Source: Candidatus Woesearchaeota archaeon
GTDB taxonomy: Archaea > Nanobdellota > Nanobdellia > Woesearchaeales > WJKR01
DNA: 50,617 nucleotides
Assembly (NCBI GenBank): GCA_016927245.1
Contig: JAFGNA010000021.1
Coordinates: forward strand, 1-50,617
Direction of reading: 5' to 3'
Shown here: one piece after another, positions 32,116 to 39,307 of the stretch
How the letters are laid out: the number at the start of each line of letters is the position of its first letter
How positions within the stretch are numbered: position 1 is the first letter of the stretch
Translations under genes and position numbers: made by a program
Notes under the pieces: generated by a model
Told to the model about the DNA's origin: nothing
Databases searched by the model: none
Seen by the model: only the letters and a program-made list of their open reading frames with translations

Positions 32116-32843
32116 AAGAATCCTTGGAGGCCGCTCTGCCCCTTGTTATGCCGCTCCAAGCGCTTAGGAGGCTGCACCGCGACGTGCCGGAACCCCCACT
32201 GCTCAAGCATGGCCAGGGCGTTCGCCGAGATGGCAGGAGAGGCCATGACGCCCTTCACCCCCCGCACGCCCTTGAGCTCCTCGATCTTCTCGACGTAGCG
32301 TCGCAGCTGCGTCACGCACGCCAAGGAGGCGGTGTAGCGCTTGCACTCCACCACGACAAGGTTGCCCGCGCCGTCATGGCCGAACACGTCGATGAACCCG
32401 AACTTGGTGTGCTCCTCGCGCGACAAGGGGATGAAGTCAGGGCTGATGAGCTCGGGGTTATCCTTGATCATGTCGCTCATGTCCCTCTCGTTCCCCTGCA
32501 AGACTTGTTTCTGGCCGTCCTCAAGCTTCCCGGCCATGGCGTCGTACACCCTGAACAAGCGGACGTCGAGGAAGTCCTTGCCGCTCCTCGCCCGCAGGAC
32601 CAACCCGTCCTCCGCTTCCAGCCGCAACTCCGCCCCGGGCTTGAGGTAGTTGACCGGGTTGCCGTTGACGGGCTGGTGCACCAAGAGGCTCTGGTCCTCC
32701 TTGATGATGATGAGCCGATCCCCCCGCGGCAAGTAAGCCTCAGCGCGGCCAGAGTAGCGTATCTCACAGTTACAGAAGAACACGAACACCTGGTGCGACG
32801 CCAGCGCGCGATCGAACAGCTCCCGGAAATCATGTTTCTCCAT
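32112..32843 (-). CDS. nucS: Endonuclease NucS
   Basis: 243 residues from MEKHDFREL (32843). N-terminal beta domain for dimerisation/PCNA-linked binding, C-terminal PD-(D/E)xK nuclease with Glu131, Asp152 (GFIDVFGHD), and Glu166/Lys168 (VVVECKR). NucS (EndoMS) cuts double strands at mismatches or branched DNA and does non-canonical mismatch repair in archaea and actinobacteria. TATA box at 32876-32884 gives a short leader. A convergent 4-nt overlap joins it to the membrane protein gene. Confidence 0.93.
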   Translation of the reverse strand: MEKHDFRELFDRALASHQVFVFFCNCEIRYSGRAEAYLPRGDRLIIIKEDQSLLVHQPVNGNPVNYLKPGAELRLEAEDGLVLRARSGKDFLDVRLFRVYDAMAGKLEDGQKQVLQGNERDMSDMIKDNPELISPDFIPLSREEHTKFGFIDVFGHDGAGNLVVVECKRYTASLACVTQLRRYVEKIEELKGVRGVKGVMASPAISANALAMLEQWGFRHVAVQPPKRLERHNKGQSGLQGFF

Positions 32844-32875
32844 TGCCAGCACCGCCAATGGTGAACCGGCGCTCA

Positions 32876-32884
32876 TTTAAAAAA
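32876..32884 (-). promoter_or_regulatory. TATA box for nucS
   Basis: Minus-strand TTTTTTAAATG; about 37 nt upstream of the start, leader about 11 nt. Confidence 0.45.
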
Positions 32885-32909
32885 GTGTGTTCTTGCGAGC
32901 ACCAGAACA

Positions 32910-32917
32910 TTTATAAA
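32910..32917 (+). promoter_or_regulatory. TATA box for the tRNA-Pro/eL43 operon
   Basis: TTTATAAA preceded by GAACA; predicted TSS about 32940, 21 nt upstream of tRNA-Pro. No other TATA box appears between the tRNA and eL43. Confidence 0.55.
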
Positions 32918-32960
32918 CCGAGTGTTGTTCTCACCACTCCCGGCACCACGGCAAGCAATC

Positions 32961-33072
32961 GGGGCTGTGGGGTAACTTGGCTATCCTTTTCGGTTTGGGA
33001 CCCCTTCACGAGCCCCGAAGCCACGAAGGGGCAAAAAGCCGAATGATCCCGGTTCAAATCCGGGCAGCCCCA
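32961..33072 (+). tRNA. tRNA-Pro(TGG) with a 38-nt intron at 37/38
   Basis: Acceptor GGGGCTG/CAGCCCC, D-stem GGGT/ATCC, anticodon stem TTCGG/CCGAA, T-arm CCCGG-TTCAAAT-CCGGG, discriminator A. The anticodon loop is split after TTTGGG (anticodon TGG). The intron 33000-33037 forms a perfect bulge-helix-bulge: outer helix TTCGG/CCGAA, central helix TTTG/CAAA, bulges GGA and AAG, inner helix CCCCTTC/GAAGGGG. The 3' end is 25 nt from the eL43 start codon, so the tRNA probably leads a protein-coding operon. Confidence 0.93.
33000..33037 (+). other. tRNA-Pro intron, canonical BHB
   Basis: Thirty-eight nucleotides from ACCCCTTC to GGGGCAAAAA; cut positions GG^A and AA^G in the two bulges. Confidence 0.9.
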
Positions 33073-33097
33073 TCCCGGCACGCGAGGAGACGCACCA

Positions 33098-33349
33098 ATG
33101 GCAGGCAAGAAGACCAAGCACGGATCCACCAAGCGGTTCGGCCCGCGATACGGAAGGACATTGAAGAACAAGATCGGGAAGATCGAGCAACAGCAGAAGC
33201 GGCCGCAACGATGCCCGCAATGCCGCTACCAGCAAGTCAGCCGCGAGAGCAAAGGCATCTGGACGTGCAAGAAATGCGGTGCGAAGTTCACGAGCAAGGC
33301 GTACAGCGTGGCCAAGATGCCATCGCTCAAGCCAGAGACAAAAGAGTGA
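33098..33349 (+). CDS. rpl37ae: Ribosomal protein eL43 (L37Ae)
   Basis: 83 residues, basic, with the zinc ribbon CPQC...CKKC (about residues 39-60) and the conserved N-terminus KKTKHGSTKRFGPRYGRTLKNKI. Large-subunit protein binding 23S rRNA near the E site. GAGGAGA lies 8 nt upstream of the ATG, so it is translated from a leadered transcript that probably also carries tRNA-Pro. Next gene (rpoP) follows by 5 nt, the conserved archaeal order. Confidence 0.95.
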   Translation: MAGKKTKHGSTKRFGPRYGRTLKNKIGKIEQQQKRPQRCPQCRYQQVSRESKGIWTCKKCGAKFTSKAYSVAKMPSLKPETKE

Positions 33350-33354
33350 TACCC

Positions 33355-33492
33355 ATGGTCGAGTACAAGTGCTTCAGCTGCGGCAAGACCATCGCCGACA
33401 CACACATCAGGAAGAAGATCAGGTGCGTGTACTGCGGCTCCAAGATCATCTTCAAGCCGCGCACCACCATCACGCACGTCAAGGCACGATGA
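33355..33492 (+). CDS. rpoP: DNA-directed RNA polymerase subunit P (Rpb12-like), absent from the ORF track as a separate entry
   Basis: 45 residues: MVEYKCFSCGKTIADTHI...RCVYCGSKIIFKPRT. Zinc ribbon CFSC/CVYC, followed by KPR, as in archaeal RpoP and eukaryotic Rpb12/RPABC4. It stabilises the Rpb2/Rpb3 platform of RNA polymerase. It overlaps pcc1 by 4 nt. Confidence 0.93.
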   Translation: MVEYKCFSCGKTIADTHIRKKIRCVYCGSKIIFKPRTTITHVKAR

Positions 33493-33719
33493 TAGCCGCG
33501 ACCATCACCATCAACGACGAGGAAGACCACCTCCGACCCTTGTTCGCGGCGGAGGAACAACGGCTGCTCAACGGCCGCGCCTCCTACGAGGTCACCCGCC
33601 GAGGAAGCGACACGACCATCACCGCGAAGGCCGAGGACGCCACGGCGCTGCGGGCGCTGCTGAACAGCGCGTGCAAGGCCTTGATCGTGTACGAGAAGAC
33701 GAAGAGGACGACACGATGA
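33489..33719 (+). CDS. pcc1: Pcc1-like KEOPS complex subunit
   Basis: 76 residues starting ATG 33489 inside the rpoP stop. Fold pattern of Pcc1/CGI-121-partner: beta strand ATITIN, RASYEVTRRGSDTTITAKAEDATALRALLNSACKALIVYEK. Pcc1 dimerises and supports Kae1 in N6-threonylcarbamoyladenosine (t6A37) synthesis on ANN-decoding tRNAs, such as the tRNA-Thr in this window. Gene order eL43-rpoP-pcc1-prefoldin is conserved in Archaea. Confidence 0.82.
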   Translation: MIAATITINDEEDHLRPLFAAEEQRLLNGRASYEVTRRGSDTTITAKAEDATALRALLNSACKALIVYEKTKRTTR

Positions 33720-34036
33720 GCCACGAGGAAGCAACGCAGAGACTCCTGCAACTCGAGCAAGGGCTCGAACAACTCTCCCTGCAGAAGAAGCAGTTCCGAA
33801 CGCAACTCGCAGAAGCAGAAGCAGCCCTCACAGCCACCGAGCAAGCAAGAGAAGCTTATCGCATCATCGGCAACCTCATGATCAAGCAGCCAGCGGCGAC
33901 GATCAAGAAAGAGCTCGACGAGAAACAAGAAACCCTGCGGGTGCGCATCGCGACCATCGAGAAGCAAGAGGGCAAGCTCCGAACGCAGCTCAAGGAAGCG
34001 CAGGAAACAGCGATGCAGCAAAAGAAAAAGAAGTGA
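33716..34036 (+). CDS. pfdB: Prefoldin subunit beta
   Basis: 106 residues from ATG overlapping the pcc1 stop (ATGA). Two long coiled-coil helices (about 5-45 and 62-100) joined by a short hairpin EAYRIIGNLMIKQPAATI, the defining beta-prefoldin layout; the C-terminus is Lys-rich QQKKKK. It makes the hexameric jellyfish chaperone with the alpha subunit and passes clients to the thermosome. Confidence 0.93.
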   Translation: MSHEEATQRLLQLEQGLEQLSLQKKQFRTQLAEAEAALTATEQAREAYRIIGNLMIKQPAATIKKELDEKQETLRVRIATIEKQEGKLRTQLKEAQETAMQQKKKK

Positions 34037-34042
34037 TGACCT

Positions 34043-34294
34043 ATGGACCAGCGCGTAGAAGAGATAATCGCATTGCTCAAGGAACTCCAGGAAGACAACA
34101 CCGTCCCCCGCAACGTCAAGCTCAAGCTCCAACACATGCAAGCATCGCTCGAGGACGAGGGCGGCGAGATATCCCTCAAAGTGAACAAGATACTCAGCGA
34201 CGTCGAGGACATCGCCAACGACATCAACCTGCCCATGTTCATCAGGACGCAGATATGGAACCTGACAAGCATGCTCGAAGGCATCAACGCCTGA
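34043..34294 (+). CDS. UPF0147 family protein
   Basis: 83 residues, all helical: MDQRVEEIIALLKELQEDNTVPRN...QHMQASLEDEG...SDVEDIANDINLPMFIRTQIWNLTSMLEGI. This is the archaeal UPF0147 family of small helical-bundle proteins, often next to prefoldin. No biochemical role is established. It ends with TGA immediately adjacent to the opposite-strand MscS-like stop (zero gap). Confidence 0.92.
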   Translation: MDQRVEEIIALLKELQEDNTVPRNVKLKLQHMQASLEDEGGEISLKVNKILSDVEDIANDINLPMFIRTQIWNLTSMLEGINA

Positions 34295-34903
34295 CTAGCG
34301 CTTCCTCAGCCGATTCTCCACGACGTACTCCTCCTTCAAGAACAGCCTGTTCGGGAGGAACAAGCGATCACCACCATCGACGACGGTCGTCGAGGTCAAC
34401 GACACCCGCTCCACGCGCCCATCAACACCCTTGATGCGCACCCGCACCCCCGGCACGACGCGCCCACGATACCGGAGCACCACCCCCGCTACGAGGTTAG
34501 GGAAGAAATCCTTGATTGAGAGAAGGAACGAGACGACGAGGATGAGCGCGAACAACGACAAGAGAGCCAACGCCGCCACCCTGAGCGCGTCGAGACGGCC
34601 AAGAACAAGGATGAGCGTCACCGCGTACACCACGAAGCTCACCAGCAACCCCAGCTTCTGCTCGAGCGACACGCGGTAATGCGTGACGCGGCGCATGTGC
34701 TTGTCGAAGCCGACGCCGCGCAGCACGCGACGAACGACGAGGCCGAGGAGCCTGCCCACGACGAAGCCGCCGAGGAGGATGAGCAACGACTCCAGCGAGG
34801 CGATGACGAAGGGGTGCTCCTCCAGCGAGGAGAGGAAGGAGAGCACGAGTATCACGGCGAGCCACCACCCGCCGCGACCGGCTCGTACAAGACCACGAAG
34901 CAA
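34295..34903 (-). CDS. Short MscS-like channel protein
   Basis: 202 residues. Four hydrophobic segments; after the last, the sequence SIKDFFPNLVAGVVLRYRGRVVPGVRVRIKGVDGRVERVSLTSTTVVDGGDRLFLPNRLF matches the pore-end and beta domain of MscS (PN-GxV, S-I-x-x-V-x-G), but the protein stops right after the beta domain, lacking the alpha/beta C-terminal basket. It may therefore be a minimal mechanosensitive channel. The ATG start lies inside the end of herA (52-nt overlap); internal GTG starts would shorten the first helix. Confidence 0.75.
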   Translation of the reverse strand: MLRGLVRAGRGGWWLAVILVLSFLSSLEEHPFVIASLESLLILLGGFVVGRLLGLVVRRVLRGVGFDKHMRRVTHYRVSLEQKLGLLVSFVVYAVTLILVLGRLDALRVAALALLSLFALILVVSFLLSIKDFFPNLVAGVVLRYRGRVVPGVRVRIKGVDGRVERVSLTSTTVVDGGDRLFLPNRLFLKEEYVVENRLRKR

Positions 34904-36882
34904 TCATGATAATCCTCCACCGTCGTGAACCGGGAGAAACGCTCCTTGAGGTCATCGATGCTCAGACGAGCAGGACGCTTCTCCTGATAGGCGAGCTGCT
35001 CGTACTCGATGGACGCGTACGTCGCCGCCTTGCTCAGCCTAGTGAACACGAACCCCTCATCCACGCGGAGAGCGTCGCCATCACGGAAGACGTAGCCCTG
35101 TTCCAGCAACGGTCGCAACTCATCATCGATAGCGACCGAGCCGCCGACCGCGGCGGCCAACGACTGCACCGTTGACGCCTTGCCAGAGAACACGCTCTGG
35201 AGCAACGACAACTCGCGAGGCGAGAGCTTATGCAGCTCGGGGAGCCGCTTGGTCTCGAAGGACTCCTTGTCCGTCACAATGGCGCCGTGCTCACGCTCGA
35301 CCAACAAATGGTATCGTTGCTCTCCCTCACGGCAACGCAACTGGTAGGCAGGGATGAGGACCGTGTCGACACGGGAGAGGGGCTGCTCGCTCATCACCTC
35401 AAGGTCGCGCGGCGTCACGCTCGGCTTGATGAGAGGGAGGAGCTCCTGCGACTGGAAGGAAGAAGCCTGCTCGAGCAAGCCGTCATCGGCGACGGGCGCG
35501 TCGCCCTTGAGCATGTCGACAGCGTGGCCGCCGTGCGCAGTCCTCCTCGGCCTGACAACGACGAACAAAGGAACATCGGTAGCGCCGGTGATGAGCGCGG
35601 TGCCGACGGGCAGGTTCTGTATCTCCTGCTCCGCCTCCGCCGTGATGCCCTCGACGGACTGGCCGATGGCGCGGAGGTCATTCGGGTTGGTGACCTTGAG
35701 GATAACCTGGGTGCTGCACTGGCTCAGCACGGACTTGTCCACCCTCGCGGGCCGCTGGCTGACCACGCACAAGCCGAGGCCGAACTTGCGCCCCTCAGAA
35801 GCGATGTCCCGGAGCACCTTCGAGGCCTTGGTCTCGCCGAAGCTGCGCTCAGGGCAATAATTATGAGCCTCTTCGATGACGAGGAAGAACGGGCTGACCT
35901 TGTTCTGCTTTCGGAGGAGGAACAAGTCCTTGCACAACTTGTAGATGATGATCTCCTGGACGTCAGGACTGACTCCCTTGAGATTGATCACCGTTGCCTG
36001 GCCTGGCTTAACGAGCTCGTTGTACGGGGTGGGCGCGGCGGAGAAGAAAGGAAGGGAGCGGAGGTAGTCGACCGTGCTGATGATATTGTACTTGGCAGGA
36101 CTCTCCTCGGCCTCGAGCTCGTACAGCAACGAGTCGAACGTGACGTCATCAAGGTTCTTCAACGCCGCGTACAGCACGGCCTGCTGGTTGGCGGAGAGCT
36201 TGCCGGGGAGGAGGTGCGCGAGCTCGGCAGCGGAGAGGCGGGTGGAGATGCGCAACGGCCTGACCCCTGGTACGAAACGGTCGTCGCCGTACTCGGCCAC
36301 GGGATAAGCCTTAGGCTCGACACCATAGGCGGCCATGCGCTCTCGGTCAGCCTCGTCAGGGTTGGGCTCGGCCAATCGGCCGTACTCGCCATGCGGGTCG
36401 ACGATGACGAGGGGGACTCCTCGCTCGGCGATCTCCTCGAGGAGGACGCCGACGGTGTAGCTCTTGCCCGCGCCGCTCTTCGCGAGCACGGCGACGTGCT
36501 TGGTCATCATGGCATTGAGGTCGAGGGCGACGGGAAGGGTCCTGCCGTCGAGGTGTCCGAGCACGGCGTGAGGGGAACGACCATCACTGGCGGAGGGGAG
36601 CGCGATGACCCTCGCGACGAAGTCGTCCTCCGCGCGGAAAACCTCGCTACCAGGCTCGAACGGTATCCTTGGCCGCTTTACCCGTTCCTGTTCCTTGTAC
36701 CCGATGACCTGGCAGGCAGCCATGGTCTTGCCTTCAGTCTTGGTGACCTCGATGATCTGGCACAGCACGAAATCATACACGGGGTGGTAGACCTGGACGT
36801 ACTCGAAGTTCTTCGGCTCTTCCTTCGCGACGAAGGAGAACTTGCTCGTCGTGATCCGGCCGTCGATGGTGCCGAGGAGCAT
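34852..36882 (-). CDS. herA: HerA-type bipolar DNA translocase/ATPase
   Basis: 676 residues. N-terminal HAS-barrel (about 1-95: MLLGTIDGRITTSKFSF), P-loop AKSGAGKSYT (134-143) after TKHVAVL, Walker B VIEEAHNYCPE, sensor SQRPARVDKSVLSQCSTQVILK, and IQNLPVGTALITG. C-terminal ~200 residues extend beyond the ATPase core and may be helical/winged. With nuclease NurA, HerA resects DNA ends for recombination; nurA is not visible here. Leaderless from TATA at 36905-36912. Confidence 0.9.
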   Translation of the reverse strand: MLLGTIDGRITTSKFSFVAKEEPKNFEYVQVYHPVYDFVLCQIIEVTKTEGKTMAACQVIGYKEQERVKRPRIPFEPGSEVFRAEDDFVARVIALPSASDGRSPHAVLGHLDGRTLPVALDLNAMMTKHVAVLAKSGAGKSYTVGVLLEEIAERGVPLVIVDPHGEYGRLAEPNPDEADRERMAAYGVEPKAYPVAEYGDDRFVPGVRPLRISTRLSAAELAHLLPGKLSANQQAVLYAALKNLDDVTFDSLLYELEAEESPAKYNIISTVDYLRSLPFFSAAPTPYNELVKPGQATVINLKGVSPDVQEIIIYKLCKDLFLLRKQNKVSPFFLVIEEAHNYCPERSFGETKASKVLRDIASEGRKFGLGLCVVSQRPARVDKSVLSQCSTQVILKVTNPNDLRAIGQSVEGITAEAEQEIQNLPVGTALITGATDVPLFVVVRPRRTAHGGHAVDMLKGDAPVADDGLLEQASSFQSQELLPLIKPSVTPRDLEVMSEQPLSRVDTVLIPAYQLRCREGEQRYHLLVEREHGAIVTDKESFETKRLPELHKLSPRELSLLQSVFSGKASTVQSLAAAVGGSVAIDDELRPLLEQGYVFRDGDALRVDEGFVFTRLSKAATYASIEYEQLAYQEKRPARLSIDDLKERFSRFTTVEDYHDCFVVLYEPVAAGGGSP

Positions 36883-36904
36883 TGCCTGGCAGAAGCGACC
36901 CTTG

Positions 36905-36912
36905 TTTAAAAG
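36905..36912 (-). promoter_or_regulatory. TATA box for herA, overlapping the stop of the 59-residue ORF
   Basis: Minus-strand CTTTTAAAC, centre 26 nt upstream of ATG 36882. Confidence 0.5.
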
Positions 36913-37085
36913 CTTTCTCTTCTCCTTGAGAGGTGCAGCGCCGCGAGGGTTCCGGAAGACTTATAAACCATCTTTCTCAGGAGGACCATGCTATCGCTGA
37001 CCAACACCACGTGATGCCTGATGACCGATACGAAGAAGGACGTGAGGAAGATGGCGATGACGAGCAGGATGATGACGGTCAGCAT
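36906..37085 (-). CDS. 59-residue single-helix membrane protein, absent from the ORF track
   Basis: Reads MLTVIILLVIAIFLTSFFVSVIRHH...VVLVSDSMVLLRKMVYKSSGTLAALHLSRRRESF. One N-terminal membrane helix, then a basic cytoplasmic tail. An in-frame TGA just upstream fixes the start. A TATA-like TTTAAATG at 37140-37147 would give a TSS near 37118. No ribosome binding site is obvious. It precedes herA on the same strand by 23 nt. The plus-strand ORF in the track (36933) is its antisense shadow. Confidence 0.45.
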   Translation of the reverse strand: MLTVIILLVIAIFLTSFFVSVIRHHVVLVSDSMVLLRKMVYKSSGTLAALHLSRRRESF

Positions 37086-37142
37086 CGGGTATCAGGGCTC
37101 AAGCAAGGTTTCGTTCCCAGGGCATCCCAGCCCCGCAAGCAT

Positions 37143-37808
37143 TTAAATAGTTTTCTGTGTTTCTCGTAAGGAGCGTATCGCGATCCCTAGGTCTTCCGAG
37201 GCGTAGATGGCGTTGCCCGCGACGATGATGGAGGCGCCGGCCTCCCTGGCCAGGGCGGCGGTCTCAGGGTTCATGCCGCCGTCCATCTCGATGGGCAGTT
37301 CTGGGAATCGCTGCTTGATGATGATGACCTTGGTGAGGGTGTCAGGGAGGAACTCCTGGCCTGCCTTGCCGGGATGGACGCTGAGCACCAATGCGTAGTC
37401 CGCCAGGGAGAGGTAGGGGAGTATCTTCTCCGCTGGCGTCTCAGGATTGAGCACGATGCCAGCCTTGACCCCCGCTCTCCTGAGACGGGAGAGGAGCCTT
37501 TCCGGTTCCTTCGCCGCCTCGACGTGGAATGCGAGCATGGACGCGCCCGCGCTGACAAACTCCTCGAGGCGGTCGTCAGGGTCCTGTATCATGATGTGAA
37601 TGTCCAGAGGCAGCCCCGTGGCGATGGCTTTGATGGCGGCGGGGTCGTTCCACCTCGTAGTCTCCGGCACGAACGTTCCGTCCATGACGTCGACGTGGAG
37701 GAGGTCTGCGCCTGCCGCTTCCGCCGCGCTGGCCGCTGCTTGCACTTCTTCCTGGGTGGCGTGCGGGGCTGCGAGGATGGACGCGGAGACGAGGAGGTCT
37801 TTGGCCAT
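37143..37808 (-). CDS. rpe: Ribulose-phosphate 3-epimerase
   Basis: 221 residues from MAKDLLVSASILAA (37808), 26 nt from the TATA box; the track start is 17 codons upstream. TIM barrel with metal His/Asp residues in LLHVDVMDG, DIHIMIQDP, FHVEAA, SVHPGKAGQ and MDGGMNPETA. It converts ribulose-5-P to xylulose-5-P. Adjacent to rpiB (divergent) and near split transketolase, giving a non-oxidative pentose phosphate set. Confidence 0.95.
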   Translation of the reverse strand: MAKDLLVSASILAAPHATQEEVQAAASAAEAAGADLLHVDVMDGTFVPETTRWNDPAAIKAIATGLPLDIHIMIQDPDDRLEEFVSAGASMLAFHVEAAKEPERLLSRLRRAGVKAGIVLNPETPAEKILPYLSLADYALVLSVHPGKAGQEFLPDTLTKVIIIKQRFPELPIEMDGGMNPETAALAREAGASIIVAGNAIYASEDLGIAIRSLRETQKTI

Positions 37809-37830
37809 GGTCCTTCCTTGACAAGAGGTG

Positions 37831-37838
37831 CTTATATA
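37831..37838 (-). promoter_or_regulatory. TATA box for rpe
   Basis: Minus-strand TATATAAG, centre 26 nt upstream of the rpe start; only about 20 bp from the opposite-facing rpiB TATA box. Confidence 0.6.
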
Positions 37839-37857
37839 GGTTGCTGTTCGGAAAAGC

Positions 37858-37865
37858 ATTTAAAG
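37858..37865 (+). promoter_or_regulatory. TATA box for rpiB
   Basis: ATTTAAAG, centre 26 nt upstream of ATG 37888. Confidence 0.55.
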
Positions 37866-37887
37866 AGTCGTTGCTGCAAGTAATGGT

Positions 37888-38334
37888 ATGAAGGTGTTCC
37901 TTGGTTGCGACCATGAGGGCTACTCGTTGAAGGAGAAGGTGAAGCGCCTCGAGGGGTTCGTCGACCGCTCATCATTGTTGGTGCCGGGCGATGATTACCC
38001 TGACGTCGCCGCCGCCGTGGCGAAGGAGGTCGCGGAGAAGCGGGCGAAGGGCGTCCTCATCTGCGGCTCTGGCATCGGGATGTGCATCGCTGCTAACAAG
38101 GTCGCGGGCGTGCGGGCAGCGGTGTGTCGTGACGTGAGAGAGGCGGTGCTGGCGCGGGAGCACAACGACGCGAACGTGCTCTGCCTGGCCGGGCGGGTGA
38201 CGAGCAGCGACGCTGCCGAGCGCATCATCGACGCGTTCCTAGGCACGAGGTTCCTGGGCGGGCGGCACAAGCGCAGGGTGGAGAAGATCCGCGCGTTGGA
38301 GCGGTTACCTATCACTCGCGTAACGCTCTCATGA
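37888..38334 (+). CDS. rpiB: Ribose-5-phosphate isomerase B
   Basis: 148 residues of the RpiB/LacAB family, the bacterial-type isomerase rather than archaeal RpiA. GCDHEGYSLKE at the N-terminus, ICGSGIGMCIAANKVAGVRAAVCRD with the catalytic Cys region, and EHNDANVLCLAGR. Interconverts ribose-5-P and ribulose-5-P. Divergent from rpe; its 3' end overlaps the convergent transketolase gene by 23 nt. Confidence 0.94.
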   Translation: MKVFLGCDHEGYSLKEKVKRLEGFVDRSSLLVPGDDYPDVAAAVAKEVAEKRAKGVLICGSGIGMCIAANKVAGVRAAVCRDVREAVLAREHNDANVLCLAGRVTSSDAAERIIDAFLGTRFLGGRHKRRVEKIRALERLPITRVTLS

Positions 38335-39307
38335 CGGCACTCGAGATGCCCTGCGCGTCCAGCCCGTGTTTCTTGTAGAGTTGTCCCGGCGTTCCTGATT
38401 CGCCGAACCGGTCGTTGACGCCAAGCCTGATGAGGGGGGCGGCCCTCCTTTCCCTTGCGAGGAGTTCTGCCGCCGCGCTGCCGAGCCCGCCGATGACGTC
38501 GTGGTCTTCGAGGGTGATGACGAGCTCGTGCTTGCCTGCTCGTTCGAGGGCGGCGGCGTCGAGCGGCTTGATCGTGTGCGCGTGCAGGACGCTCGCTGAT
38601 TTCTTGTGCTTCGCCCAGAGCCGTTTCGCCGCTTCGAGGGCGGGGAATGCCATGCTGCCCGTGGTGATGATACAGACGTCGTCCCCTTCGAGGAGCCAGC
38701 TGCCTTTGCCGATGAGGGCTGGTCTCTTGATGAGCTGCGGCGTCTTCTCCCTGGCGAGGCGCAGGTAGGCGGGCTTGCCTTTCTTGATGGCTGCTCGTAT
38801 GAGGAATGCCGCTTCGTTCCCGTCGCCCGGGCTCAGGATGGTCATCCCTGGCAGGCTTCTCATCAGGGCCACGTCTTCCAGTGCTTGGTGCGTGGCGCCG
38901 TCCTCGCCGGTGGCGAGGCCTGCGTGGCTGCCGACGATGATGACTGGTAGCCGGGAGTAGGCTATCTGCGTCCTGATGAAGTCCCAGTTCCTCCCGGGGC
39001 TGAACACGGCGAAGCTCGCCATGACGGGCTTGAGGCCTTCTGATGCCATGCCTGCGGCGATGCCTGCTAATGATTGCTCGGCGACGCCGACGTCGACGAA
39101 CCGCTTCGGGTATCGCTCCGCGAACGCTGAGAGGCCGGTTGATCCTTTGAGGTCTGCGGTCAAGGCGTAGACTCGTTCGTCCTGTTTCGCCGCCGCGACG
39201 ATGCCTCGTCCAAACCCTTGCCTGGTGGCCTCTCTCTGCAATGATTCCTTACCAGTCAGCCACCACTTCTTCGCGGCGTCGGTGAGGTTGCGCGGCCGCG
39301 GCTTCAT
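38312..39307 (-). CDS. Transketolase, C-terminal (pyrimidine/C-domain) subunit
   Basis: 331 residues. Split-type transketolase half: pyrimidine-binding domain TADLKGSTGLSAFAERYPKRFVDVGVAEQSLAGIAAGMA (Glu of VAEQ activates thiamine diphosphate) and the C-terminal domain VCIITTGSMAFPALEAAK...GLGSAAAELLA. It overlaps the N-terminal subunit gene by 4 nt. Together they move two-carbon units in the pentose pathway. Split transketolases are common in archaea. Convergent 23-nt overlap with rpiB. Confidence 0.94.
   Translation of the reverse strand: MKPRPRNLTDAAKKWWLTGKESLQREATRQGFGRGIVAAAKQDERVYALTADLKGSTGLSAFAERYPKRFVDVGVAEQSLAGIAAGMASEGLKPVMASFAVFSPGRNWDFIRTQIAYSRLPVIIVGSHAGLATGEDGATHQALEDVALMRSLPGMTILSPGDGNEAAFLIRAAIKKGKPAYLRLAREKTPQLIKRPALIGKGSWLLEGDDVCIITTGSMAFPALEAAKRLWAKHKKSASVLHAHTIKPLDAAALERAGKHELVITLEDHDVIGGLGSAAAELLARERRAAPLIRLGVNDRFGESGTPGQLYKKHGLDAQGISSAVMRALRE

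Noticed and set aside
36933-37169. Plus-strand 78-residue ORF near herA
   Set aside because: Composition (Asp/Glu/His-rich) is typical of an antisense shadow; the minus-strand 59-residue frame has a membrane helix and better signals.
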